In this document: piece after piece, positions 18,051 to 26,360 of the stretch
Layout: the number at the start of each line of letters is the position of its first letter
Numbering within the stretch: the first letter of the stretch is position 1
Notes under the pieces: model-generated
Databases searched by the model: none
Told to the model about the DNA's origin: nothing
Seen by the model: only the letters and a program-made list of their open reading frames with translations
Program-made: the position numbers and the translations under genes
Source of the DNA: Prosthecobacter sp. SYSU 5D2
Lineage (GTDB): Bacteria > Verrucomicrobiota > Verrucomicrobiia > Verrucomicrobiales > Verrucomicrobiaceae
DNA: 64,000 nucleotides
Direction: 5' to 3'
Assembly: GCF_039655865.1 (NCBI RefSeq)
Contig: NZ_JBBYXL010000009.1
Location: 124,001 to 188,000 of the forward strand

Positions 18051-19595
18051 ATGTCCGACCTGCCGCCGCCACCGTCCACTGAGCACGCCATCATCTATGT
18101 GGGTGCCGCCTCGCTCTCCCTCATCATCGGCACCCGTACGGACTCCGGCAGCTTCAGCCTGCTGGAGCATCTGGACAAGCCTCTCCCCATCGCCCGCGAC
18201 ATCTTCCGCCAGGGCAGCATCACCCGCTCCACGGTAGAGCAGGCCGCTGGCATCCTGAAGGACTACCTGCTGACCGTCCGCGAATACGGCCTGCCGCTGG
18301 CCAACGTGCGACTGTACAACACGAACATCCTTTCCGAGGCGGCCAACCACGAGATCTTCCTGAATCGCCTCCAGGTGAGCACCGGCCTCATCGCGCGGCT
18401 GATTGACGATGGCGACATGACGCGTCTGGTTTACCAGATCGGCCTGCGCATGCTGAAAAAGAACCCTTCCCTGCGTGAGGGCCACACCTTTGTCTCCCAC
18501 ATCGGCCCCGGCAACACGCGTGCGCTTTATTTCAAAAACGGCCGCCTTTCCACTTATAGCAACTACCGGTTAGGCATCTACCGCGCTCGTGAAGCCGTGG
18601 CCGGTGCGGATGGTGAGGCTGCCCAGCATCTGAACCACCTGGAAGAGCATATCCGGGGCGTGGTGGACCACCTGGCCCAGGATTACTCCGGTTATCAAAT
18701 TGACAACCACGTGGCCATCGGTGCGGAGATCCAGAGCGTCGCCGCCGAGCTGGCCAGCGCCCGGCAGGGTGCCTTCCGCATCACCGAAACAGAGCTGGAA
18801 CGCTTCACCGAAAGCCTGGCCCAGCTGAATCCGGACGAGCTGGTCCGCAAGCTGCACGTCCACTACACCGGCGGTGAGGGCATCATCCCCGCACTGCAGA
18901 CGAACCTGGCCCTGGCACGCCGTTTTGGCGATGAAGCACTGTGGGTGCCGGAGGGCGACTTCCAGCGCGAACTCATGCTGGACCTGATGACCGCCAGCCC
19001 GCTGACCGCCAACTTCCAGGATGAAGTGGTCCAGGCGGCCTGCGAGATCGGCGTGCGCTACAAGACCGACCGCAAGCATGCCGACCATGTGGCCGCCTTT
19101 GCCCAGCAGCTTTTCCGCGAGCTGCAGCACCTGCACGCCCTGGACCCCAAATACGAGCTCGTCCTCCGCGTCGCCGCCGTGCTGCATGAGGTGGGCATGT
19201 TCATCAGTCCGCGCGAGCACCACAAGCACAGCCTGTACATCCTTTTGCAAACGGAGATCTTCGGACTTAGCACCGCCGACCGTGAAATGGTGGCCCTGCT
19301 GGCCCGCTACCACCGCCGTTACAACCCGGAGCCGAACCACCCGACCTTCTCCGACCTGACCCGTGAGGAGCGCATGATCGTCTTCAAACTGGCGGCCCTG
19401 CTGCGCATCGCCGATGCCCTGGACCGCACCCATGCTCAGCGCATCAAGACCATCCAGCTCCGCCCCGAAGGCAGCCGCCTGAACATCCTCACCCCCGGCG
19501 TGGATGATACCACCGTCGAGCAGATCGCCATCAACTCCAAGTGTGACCTCTTCCGTGAGATCTACGGCTTCGATGTGCTGCTGACGAAAGGCTGA
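18051..19595 (+). CDS. Ppx/GppA phosphatase-like protein with C-terminal HD-type domain
   Basis: This protein has 514 residues from the ATG at 18051; a TTG two codons upstream also fits. The N-terminal half (to about 300) has the ASKHA fold order of exopolyphosphatase/pppGpp phosphohydrolase: a strand IIYVGAASLSLIIGT, YNTNILSEAANHEIFLNRL near 85, and a second lobe ending in the HVHYTGGEGIIPA segment. The C-terminal half (about 320-500) is HD-domain-like (HADHVAAFAQQL, LRVAAVLHEVGMFIS, LLARYHRRY). It departs from the family in two places: the phosphate loop GSNS(V/I)R is GAASLSL, and the HD pair reads His-Glu. It may therefore bind rather than hydrolyse polyphosphate or (p)ppGpp. It ends 6 bp from the convergent Uma2 gene. 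A CHAD gene lies 3 kb upstream. Confidence 0.8.
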   Translation: MSDLPPPPSTEHAIIYVGAASLSLIIGTRTDSGSFSLLEHLDKPLPIARDIFRQGSITRSTVEQAAGILKDYLLTVREYGLPLANVRLYNTNILSEAANHEIFLNRLQVSTGLIARLIDDGDMTRLVYQIGLRMLKKNPSLREGHTFVSHIGPGNTRALYFKNGRLSTYSNYRLGIYRAREAVAGADGEAAQHLNHLEEHIRGVVDHLAQDYSGYQIDNHVAIGAEIQSVAAELASARQGAFRITETELERFTESLAQLNPDELVRKLHVHYTGGEGIIPALQTNLALARRFGDEALWVPEGDFQRELMLDLMTASPLTANFQDEVVQAACEIGVRYKTDRKHADHVAAFAQQLFRELQHLHALDPKYELVLRVAAVLHEVGMFISPREHHKHSLYILLQTEIFGLSTADREMVALLARYHRRYNPEPNHPTFSDLTREERMIVFKLAALLRIADALDRTHAQRIKTIQLRPEGSRLNILTPGVDDTTVEQIAINSKCDLFREIYGFDVLLTKG

Positions 19596-19601
19596 TGCGG
19601 C

Positions 19602-20282
19602 TCACTCCGCCCCTGCCAGCATGCCGCGCAGAGCCAGCAGGTTTTCGGCTTCGTCAAACACCGCCCGCACGGAGATATCGAATCCCGGGATGACATCGCT
19701 GCTTAGCAGGCCCTCCGTCTGTGCCGGAACGGGCGGATAGGCATCTCCCGACAGCCGGTACAGCTCCACCGTCTCCGCCGCCGGATCCACGATCCAGTAT
19801 TCTCCCACGCTATGCAGAGCATAGTCCTCGAACTTCACCCCCCGATCCCGCTTTTCCGTGGACGGTGACAGCACTTCCACGATCAGATCCGGTATCGGAA
19901 AGCGCAGTGTATCGGGGTCAATGACAGCGAGCTTGGCCTCACCGAAAAACATGACATCCGGCTCGTAATCGTTGCGAGGGAAAGAGGTCATCGCCTTTTC
20001 CGAATGCACCAGTCCAAGCTGCCTTACCCGCACATAAGTATCCATCAGCGCCATTAGGCGTTTGGTTGCCATCAGGTGCCGGTTCGCAGCCGGGGAGTGC
20101 ATGATGACTTCGCCCTGGATGAACTCCCATTTGTGCTCCGGGGTGATGTCCTGGTAAAACTTCTGCCTCAGCTTCTGCTCACGTGCCCACGCGCGCTGCG
20201 CCTCCTGAATAAGTTCAGGCAGCACGGGGGAATTCATCAGAGAATCGAATAGCGCGGTGCTCACAACTAAAGAAAATGCCAT
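19602..20282 (-). CDS. Uma2 family (DUF820) putative endonuclease
   Basis: This 226-residue protein has the restriction-endonuclease-like Uma2 pattern. It includes KWEFIQGEVIMHSPAANRHL near 60, NDYEPDVMFFGEAKL near 105 (the PDV Asp), IPDLIVEVLSPSTEKRDRGVKFEDYA near 128 (the Glu-x-x-SPST and Lys region), and GEYWIVDPAAETVELYRL near 165. Uma2 proteins are common in cyanobacteria and other bacteria, and their physiological role is unclear. An internal ATG at 20237 (MNSPVLPELI) is an equally good start. The gene follows the sulfatase operon by 51 bp and could be its last cotranscribed member, but no function links them. Confidence 0.85.
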   Translation of the reverse strand: MAFSLVVSTALFDSLMNSPVLPELIQEAQRAWAREQKLRQKFYQDITPEHKWEFIQGEVIMHSPAANRHLMATKRLMALMDTYVRVRQLGLVHSEKAMTSFPRNDYEPDVMFFGEAKLAVIDPDTLRFPIPDLIVEVLSPSTEKRDRGVKFEDYALHSVGEYWIVDPAAETVELYRLSGDAYPPVPAQTEGLLSSDVIPGFDISVRAVFDEAENLLALRGMLAGAE

Positions 20283-20333
20283 ACCTGGCCGCTGCTGTAA
20301 AGTCCGCAGGCAGGCCCGCCAGCCAGCCTCTGG

Positions 20334-21779
20334 TCACTTGGCTTTTTTGTTCTTCTTGCCTTTCGGACGCGGCGGCTCGGACGCGATTTTGGCGCCATTG
20401 TCCTCCGGCATGGAGCGGTGCCAGGCGACGGCGGCGGTGGTCAGGCGTTTCACCAGTTCGGGCTCTTTGGCGGCCAGATCGGTTGTTTCAGCCCGGTCGC
20501 GCGCCAGGTCGTAGAGTTGGGGTTGGCTGCCGTCGTAGTCACAAAGCAGCTTCCATTTGCCCTCGCGCATGGCCAGGTCCGGCTGGGCGGCGGGAACCAT
20601 GGGTGCCCAGAATTTCCGGTCGGGTGGACGCCGCCAGAAAAGCGGGGCCTGCCGTCCGCCTTCACTGCGGCCTGTCAGGGCGGCCGAGACATCCTCGCCA
20701 TCAAAGGCCACGTCCGCAGGGGCGCTCGCGCCTGCCAGCTTCAGCAGCGAAGGCACCAGGTCAAAGGCTGCAAACACCGTGGTCTCATCATGCGTGCCCC
20801 CTTTTCCATCTGCGATGACACCCGGCCCCCAGACGACCAGGGGTGAGCGGATGCCGCCTTCATAAATCTGTGTCTTGTGCCCACGGAACGGACCGGCGCT
20901 GCCCGCACCTGGCTCCGGTCCGTTGTCAGAGCAGACCAGGACCAGTGTATTGTCCCGCAGCTCCGGCGTACTGCGGATGTGATCAAACAGGCGGCCAAAC
21001 TGCCGGTCCATCTCCTCCAGAACGGAGAGATACAGGCCACGCTTGTCATCCGCCCATTTGCCCACCGGCGGCCAGTAAGGGCTGTGCACATCATCCGGCC
21101 ACAGGTTGACATAAAACGGCTTCTTGGCCGCCACCGCCTTTTTCATAAAGGGCAGCGCCGCATCAATGAAACCGCTGGTGATCTCCGACCGCTGCATCCA
21201 TGTCACCGGTTTTCCCAGGCGCTCGGCATCGCCCCAGATCTTCCCCGGTGCGATATCGCCGGGCTTCAGGGTCAGCGGCAGGAGCTTTGGCCCCATACCC
21301 TCAAAGTTTGTTAGACTTTCATCAAAGCCATAGGCCGTGATGGGGGGGGCATCATCCACATCGCGCTGGCCGCCAAGATGCCATTTGCCGAAATGGCCGG
21401 TGGCATAACCGTCCGCCTGCAGATACCGCGCCAGCGTGGGCGCCTGCGGATCCAGCCACTGGGCCACCCCGCGCCTATCATTCTCCGCGCGGTTGTTGAG
21501 GAACGAGGTGATCCGCCAGCGCTGCGGGTACTGCCCGGTCGTCAGCGCACAGCGGGAGGGCGAGCAGATGGGCGAGTTCACATAGAACTGTGAAAACCGA
21601 ATTCCCTCGGCCGCCAGACGGTCCACATTTGGCGTCTTCGCATCGGCATTGCCAAAGCAGGAAAAATCCCCCCAGCCCATGTCATCAATGAAGACCATGA
21701 CGATGTTGGGTCGCTGCTCCGCCGCAAATGCGGAGCCAAACATAACAAACAACGTAACAATGGATAAAAGCCGTTTCAT
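20334..21779 (-). CDS. Secreted sulfatase (S1 family, Cys-type)
   Basis: This 481-residue protein has a signal peptide (MKRLLSIVTLFVMFGSAFAA). The metal-binding DD pair is in VFIDDMGWGDFSCFGN near 31, and the formylglycine site is Cys72 in SPICSPSRCALTTG. GKWHLGG at 131 and CSDNGPEPGAG near 293 complete the S1 alkaline-phosphatase-superfamily active site. It should release sulfate from a carbohydrate sulfate ester after Cys72 is converted to formylglycine. The C-terminus is a Lys-rich tail (PKGKKNKKAK). This is the last sulfatase of the minus-strand operon, starting 6 bp after the stop of the previous gene, so the two are tightly coupled. The substrate cannot be read from the sequence. Confidence 0.93.
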   Translation of the reverse strand: MKRLLSIVTLFVMFGSAFAAEQRPNIVMVFIDDMGWGDFSCFGNADAKTPNVDRLAAEGIRFSQFYVNSPICSPSRCALTTGQYPQRWRITSFLNNRAENDRRGVAQWLDPQAPTLARYLQADGYATGHFGKWHLGGQRDVDDAPPITAYGFDESLTNFEGMGPKLLPLTLKPGDIAPGKIWGDAERLGKPVTWMQRSEITSGFIDAALPFMKKAVAAKKPFYVNLWPDDVHSPYWPPVGKWADDKRGLYLSVLEEMDRQFGRLFDHIRSTPELRDNTLVLVCSDNGPEPGAGSAGPFRGHKTQIYEGGIRSPLVVWGPGVIADGKGGTHDETTVFAAFDLVPSLLKLAGASAPADVAFDGEDVSAALTGRSEGGRQAPLFWRRPPDRKFWAPMVPAAQPDLAMREGKWKLLCDYDGSQPQLYDLARDRAETTDLAAKEPELVKRLTTAAVAWHRSMPEDNGAKIASEPPRPKGKKNKKAK

Positions 21780-21785
21780 AAAGTC

Positions 21786-23159
21786 TTATTGGATGTTCCA
21801 GTCCTTCGGTGCCACAAAACCCTCGCGTCCCTCTGTATAAGGGGCAACGCCGGGGCGCTGCCAGGTGCCAAATTCACGCAGGCGCTGATGCAGCTCCGCC
21901 ACCTTTTCGGGATGTTTTGCCGCCACGTCCTGCGACTCCTTCACATCCTCGGCCAGGTCATAGAGCTCCAGTGCCGGTTTGTCTGAAGGAGACTCGGCAA
22001 AAAAATCGCCTTTAGCGACCAGCTTCCAGCTCCCCAGATGCACCGAAGCCAGCGCCTCCTCATTCTGATGCATGTAGCTGAACCAGGGCCGCTCTGGTAA
22101 GGTGCCTGCACCGCGCAGCGCAGGCAGGAAGTCCACGCCGTCGAGGTTTTCCGGCAGCTTCGCCCCTGCCGCCGCCAGGACCGTGGGCAGCACATCAATG
22201 TAACCCACCCGCCCCTCATAGCGGCCGCCGCCTTTCACGCCGCCAGCGGGCCAGCGTATCGCCGCGCAGACTCGCGTGCCGCCTTCATACACGGTCAGCT
22301 TGGCACCACGATACGGCGCATTGCTGCTGCCGGATTTCGGCACGCCGCCATTGTCGCTGAAGAACAGGACCAGCGTGTTGTCGGCATCCGCCCGGCCTTC
22401 GACTTCGGCCAGGATCTTGCCAATCGCCTGGTCCATGCAATCCACCATGGCCGCATAGGCGCGCCGGTCCTTCATTTTAAGCTGCGGATATTTTCTCATA
22501 TCCGCCTCCTTCGCCTGGAAAGGCGAATGCGGCGCATTGAACGGCACATAGAGCAGCCACGGTTTGCCTTCCGGAGATCCCCGAATAAAACGCACGGCCT
22601 CCGCACCGATGAGGTCCGTGGAGTAACCTTGCTCCTTCACACTCGCCCGGTCATGATGCCAGTCGGTCTCGCCGTCCCGCTCATGAGTGAAGTAGTCAAT
22701 CGCCCCATTGTAGCAGCCGACAAAACGGGTGAAGCCCTGCGCCAGCGGATGATGATCCGGCGTGGCATGGCCCAGGTGCCACTTGCCCGCCGCCCCGCGA
22801 CGCTCATAACCTGCCTGCGCCAGCAGCTCCGGCAGGGTGTTTTCCTCCTGCGGCAGGCCGTAGGTGGACCATGGGGGCACCACCGCCCGCATCATGCCGA
22901 AGCGCGCCGGCCAACGCCCGGTCATCAGCCCGGCACGCGTAGGCGAGCACATGGGGCAGGCACGGAAGTCGCCCAGCGTGACACCCGTCGCCGCCAGCCG
23001 GTCCAGGTTCGGCGTGGCGAAGACCTCGCCACCATTAAAACCCACGTCCGCATGCCCCAGGTCATCCGCAAGGATGATGAGGACATTTGGCGGCGCTGAA
23101 AACAGAGACGGACTAACAAACGATGCAACTAACGCCATCAGGATCAAAAACTGTTTCAT
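21786..23159 (-). CDS. Secreted sulfatase (S1 family, Cys-type)
   Basis: This protein has 457 residues from the ATG at 23159; another in-frame ATG lies four codons upstream at 23171. The signal peptide is followed by PPNVLIILADDLGHADVGFNG. The maturation motif CSPTR lies in CPMCSPTRAGLMTGRWPARFG (Cys71 from this start). KWHLGHATPDHHPLAQGF and FFSDNGGVPKSGSSNAPYRG provide further active-site residues. The pattern around the CSPTR helix resembles the N-acetylgalactosamine/arylsulfatase A-like part of S1. That assignment to a substrate is only a guess. It is preceded 20 bp upstream by the lectin-like gene and followed 6 bp later by another sulfatase, all on one transcript. Confidence 0.93.
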   Translation of the reverse strand: MKQFLILMALVASFVSPSLFSAPPNVLIILADDLGHADVGFNGGEVFATPNLDRLAATGVTLGDFRACPMCSPTRAGLMTGRWPARFGMMRAVVPPWSTYGLPQEENTLPELLAQAGYERRGAAGKWHLGHATPDHHPLAQGFTRFVGCYNGAIDYFTHERDGETDWHHDRASVKEQGYSTDLIGAEAVRFIRGSPEGKPWLLYVPFNAPHSPFQAKEADMRKYPQLKMKDRRAYAAMVDCMDQAIGKILAEVEGRADADNTLVLFFSDNGGVPKSGSSNAPYRGAKLTVYEGGTRVCAAIRWPAGGVKGGGRYEGRVGYIDVLPTVLAAAGAKLPENLDGVDFLPALRGAGTLPERPWFSYMHQNEEALASVHLGSWKLVAKGDFFAESPSDKPALELYDLAEDVKESQDVAAKHPEKVAELHQRLREFGTWQRPGVAPYTEGREGFVAPKDWNIQ

Positions 23160-23179
23160 ATAAGTCTCCATGTTATTGT

Positions 23180-23869
23180 TCAGCGTCGCTCCACCCGGAT
23201 GTCATCCAGTTCGATGCCTTCGGCACCGCCGTTTTGCATCCACAGCAGCTTGCGTTTGGCCGCGTTAAAATTGGCCCTCTTCAGCGCCTTCTTCCACAGC
23301 CCGTCATCCAGCGTGATATCCACCGTATCCTGGCGGAAGGCCAGTTTCAGCGTGTGCCATTCATTCTTGCCCAGGTCCGCCTTTTCCAGGGGGAGATGTT
23401 CGTTCAGCCTGTAGGCCCCGCTTACTTTGTCAGCAGGTCTGCCGGCTTTTTGCCGCATGGGATGGTCCGGGTCCAGAGTATGCGCATCCACCTGGAGCTG
23501 GACGCCGTTTCTCAGCAGCTTCACTCGGAGCATGTGGTCCACACTGCCAAAGCCGTCATCGCCATCCACAAAGAACCATATCCAGCCGCCTCCGCCCAGG
23601 TGCCGGTAGCGGAAGGAGATGTCCATGTCCGTTCCTTCCACCGGCAGGTACACCATGGGCGGATATTTTCCACCACTACTCCCGTGCGTCCACAGCATGC
23701 CGTCACGCAGCTCCGTGTTTTTGTTTGGAACGGGCGTGGTGAAGCGCTTCGCATCCTGCTCTTTTTCAAAGTCCAGGTGCAGGGTTTCCGGCTCAGCCGC
23801 AGCAACCGTCCAGGCGGCGGCCAAAAGCCCGCCGCACCCCATTAAAATCCGCCTCATGGTCATTCGCAT
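23180..23869 (-). CDS. Secreted concanavalin/lectin-like protein (DUF1080-like)
   Basis: This 229-residue protein has an N-terminal signal (MRRILMGCGGLLAAAWTVAAA after two alternative ATGs). A single beta-rich domain follows: LHLDFEKEQDAKRFTTPVP, LRDGMLWTHGSSGGKYPPM, DMDISFRYRHLGGGGWIWFF, and KNEWHTLKLAFRQDTVDITLDD near 160. It ends EGIELDDIRVERR. This is the concanavalin-like/DUF1080 style of sandwich found in 3-keto-disaccharide hydrolases and carbohydrate-binding proteins. I see no decisive catalytic motif. It lies between two sulfatase genes of the operon with gaps of 6 and 20 bp, so a role in binding or cleaving the same sulfated glycan is inferred. Confidence 0.75.
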   Translation of the reverse strand: MRMTMRRILMGCGGLLAAAWTVAAAEPETLHLDFEKEQDAKRFTTPVPNKNTELRDGMLWTHGSSGGKYPPMVYLPVEGTDMDISFRYRHLGGGGWIWFFVDGDDGFGSVDHMLRVKLLRNGVQLQVDAHTLDPDHPMRQKAGRPADKVSGAYRLNEHLPLEKADLGKNEWHTLKLAFRQDTVDITLDDGLWKKALKRANFNAAKRKLLWMQNGGAEGIELDDIRVERR

Positions 23870-23875
23870 CGTTTG

Positions 23876-25672
23876 TTAGAATTCCCAAGATTGCATCTTG
23901 CCGTCTTTCCCGCGCATTTGCAGGGAGAGTATCTCCACATTCCCCACCGCGCCCGGCATGATCCGCACATGGATCATCCGTCCGACCACCGGCAGATCCA
24001 CCGTCACCTCCTGGAAGCTGTCTCCGCCTGCATGGTCAAAGCTGACCGTGTTTTCCTTCAGGAAATCCTTTTGCTCATGCGTCCTCCAGGAGAAGGAACC
24101 CTGCCCGCCTTTCTGGCTGCGAATCTTCAGCGTCACGCTCACCGGGCCGGCCAGGTTGCGGATGTCGGCATTCGCCAGGAAAGGGCGCGCGCCTTTGCCG
24201 GCCTTGGCATCCACTGTCAGCAGCAGCGCCTTGTCCTTCACGCTCAGGCTGCCATTGCGTGCCAGCCAGCCCTGGATGCCCACGGCGGCCTTGGACGCTC
24301 CAGCCGGATTCAGAGGAACGGTTTTGCCCTCCAGGTAATGATCAAAATAATCATGCCAGACCTGCGCCATCGGCCCCAGAGCAAGGCCGGGCGGGTTCAG
24401 TTCATCGCACCAGGTTTTTAATTGGGTGCGCAGCCGCGCAGCCACTTCAGGATGCTGGTCCGCCACGTTGTTTTTTTCCTCCAGGTCCGTGCCCAAGTTA
24501 TAGAGATACTCCCGGTCACCGCCGCGCAGCAGCTTCCAGTTGCCCTCGCGGATCGCGCTCTGAGCCATCCACCGCCACATCAGCGCCGCATGCGGAGGCT
24601 CCTTCACGTCTCCTTTTAAAAAGGGCAGCAGATTGACTCCGTCCAGATCCCCCGGCTTCGTTTCGATGCCCGCCTGCGCCGCCGCCGTGGCTGCGACATC
24701 CAGCGCGCTGATGGGATGGTCAAACTCCTGCCCGCCTGGAACGGTGCCCGGCCAGGCGATGACAAAGGGCACATGCATGCCGCCTTCGGACAGCATGCCT
24801 TTCTCGCCATTCAGCGGTGTGTTCAGGCTGCCGTCCCAGCCGCCTGGATCGCCCTTGAGGGGTGAGTCCACCTTGTGGATTTTCAGCGGTGCGCCGTTGT
24901 CACCGATGAAAAAGATCAGCGTCTTTTCCGTCAGGCCGTGCTTCTTCAGCGTCTCCGTGATCAATCCCACGCCGTCATCCACAGCGGAGATCATCGCCAG
25001 CGCCTGCCGCCGCCGTTCCGGCATTTCACCCGGAAAGCGGTCCGTGTATTTCTTCGGCGCGTCCAGCGGCGTGTGGGGTGCACGATAGGCCACATACAGG
25101 AAAAACGGCTCCGCTTTGTACCTCTCGATCACGCCCGCCGCCGCCTGGCTGCAGGCATCCAGGTGATACATCTCCGCCGGAAAATTTCCCAGGGGCACAT
25201 CCGTCCCTTCCGCCGTGATGTTGGCGCTGAAGGGTCTTTGCGCATGCTGGGAAAACACGTGCTTGAAGCCATGCTTGGAGATTTCCTCCTGTGGTCCCAG
25301 ATGCCATTTGCCAAACTGCGCGGTCACATAACCTGCTTTTTGCAGCCGCGTCGCGATGGTCGTCTCCTTGTTAAATCCATCCAGCTCGGACTGATTGGAA
25401 TCCAGGTTGAAGCGACCCTGGAACTTCCCTGTCATCAGTCCGCCGCGCGAGGGCACACACTGCGGAGCGGTGCTGTAACCATGCCTGGCCAGCACGCCGC
25501 TGCGCGCCAGCGCATCCAGGTGCGGGGTGCGGATGTCCTTCAGCACGCCCTGGATGCCCAGGTCCGCATAACCATGGTCATCCGTATAAAACAAAATGAT
25601 GTTAGGCCGGTCAGCCGCCCGCAGGCCGCTCACTGCACAAACCACCGCCGCAAACAGCATTAAAATCTTCAT
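23876..25672 (-). CDS. Secreted sulfatase with C-terminal beta-sandwich
   Basis: This 598-residue protein has a signal peptide (MKILMLFAAVVCAVSGLRAA) and the metal motif LFYTDDHGYADLG. The formylglycine site is Cys72 in APQCVPSRGGLMTG (C-V-P-S-R). GKWHLGPQEE lies near 122 and FFIGDNGAPLK near 255. The catalytic module ends near residue 420. The last ~130 residues form a beta-sandwich (LAGPVSVTLKIRSQKGGQGS, then QEVTVDLPVVGRMIHVRIMP). It aligns with the tails of the sulfatases at 30126 and 32168. That tail may bind carbohydrate or anchor the enzyme. The gap to the next gene downstream is 6 bp. Confidence 0.93.
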   Translation of the reverse strand: MKILMLFAAVVCAVSGLRAADRPNIILFYTDDHGYADLGIQGVLKDIRTPHLDALARSGVLARHGYSTAPQCVPSRGGLMTGKFQGRFNLDSNQSELDGFNKETTIATRLQKAGYVTAQFGKWHLGPQEEISKHGFKHVFSQHAQRPFSANITAEGTDVPLGNFPAEMYHLDACSQAAAGVIERYKAEPFFLYVAYRAPHTPLDAPKKYTDRFPGEMPERRRQALAMISAVDDGVGLITETLKKHGLTEKTLIFFIGDNGAPLKIHKVDSPLKGDPGGWDGSLNTPLNGEKGMLSEGGMHVPFVIAWPGTVPGGQEFDHPISALDVAATAAAQAGIETKPGDLDGVNLLPFLKGDVKEPPHAALMWRWMAQSAIREGNWKLLRGGDREYLYNLGTDLEEKNNVADQHPEVAARLRTQLKTWCDELNPPGLALGPMAQVWHDYFDHYLEGKTVPLNPAGASKAAVGIQGWLARNGSLSVKDKALLLTVDAKAGKGARPFLANADIRNLAGPVSVTLKIRSQKGGQGSFSWRTHEQKDFLKENTVSFDHAGGDSFQEVTVDLPVVGRMIHVRIMPGAVGNVEILSLQMRGKDGKMQSWEF

Positions 25673-25698
25673 CGTTCAGTCCTCTCAATAAAAGTTGA

Positions 25699-26349
25699 TC
25701 AGCCTTTGGGTTTGGCATGCCACAGGTTCACGTTTTTAAACTGCGCGCCCTGCCCTTTCACGATCAGCGCCACGATGCCCTTGGCATCCTTGAAGCGCTC
25801 ATGGGTCCCCTCCACCACATGGCCGTCCACCTGTGCGCGGTAGCGGTCGCCAATGATCTCCACGGTCAGATCATGCCAGGCCTCCGGGTCCACCGGGGTC
25901 TTGATCTCCTTCAGCTTCACCGCCTTCGTCGTCTTGGCGATGCCGGACATCCTCTGGATCCAGATGCCGTCCTTGCTGATGAAGGTGCGCCCGAGGTGAT
26001 GGTTGGGCGCGATCGTGTCCCGGCAGCCAAAGGCCACATGCTCAGCCTTCCCCAGGCGGAACTGCGCGGTGAGGATCATGTCCATGGCCTCCAGCCGCCA
26101 GGTGCAGGAGGAAGCGTGGTGATCCGCCTCCAGCTCATCCCCGTGCATCACGCCGTCCTTCACCGTCCATTCACCGATGGCCGCCTGCCATCCATTGATC
26201 ACGCCCTTGCGCGTCGGTGGCGCCGGCTGGTCGAAAGGGGTCGCGACGATGAGCTTTGTCGCCTCTCCGATGACCGTGCCCTTGGGTGGTGACTGGGAAA
26301 AGGCGGCTGCAGCGGCCAAACAAATGATACTGGTGATTAATGATTTCAT
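25699..26349 (-). CDS. Secreted DUF1080-like protein (3-keto-disaccharide hydrolase-like fold)
   Basis: This protein has 216 residues from the ATG at 26349. Reading in from 26382 would overlap the upstream stop and add no signal. The signal peptide is MKSLITSIICLAAAAAFSQ. The body has the DUF1080 rhythm: WQAAIGEWTVKDGVMHGDEL near 55, ILTAQFRLGKAEHVAFGCRD near 90, WHDLTVEIIGDRYRAQVDGHVVEGTHE near 155, and FKNVNLWHAKP at the end. DUF1080 proteins include 3-keto-glucoside hydrolases, and many members have unknown activity. It sits in the sulfatase operon, 11 bp after one sulfatase and 26 bp before the next. Confidence 0.75.
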   Translation of the reverse strand: MKSLITSIICLAAAAAFSQSPPKGTVIGEATKLIVATPFDQPAPPTRKGVINGWQAAIGEWTVKDGVMHGDELEADHHASSCTWRLEAMDMILTAQFRLGKAEHVAFGCRDTIAPNHHLGRTFISKDGIWIQRMSGIAKTTKAVKLKEIKTPVDPEAWHDLTVEIIGDRYRAQVDGHVVEGTHERFKDAKGIVALIVKGQGAQFKNVNLWHAKPKG

Positions 26350-26360
26350 GATATTTTGTT

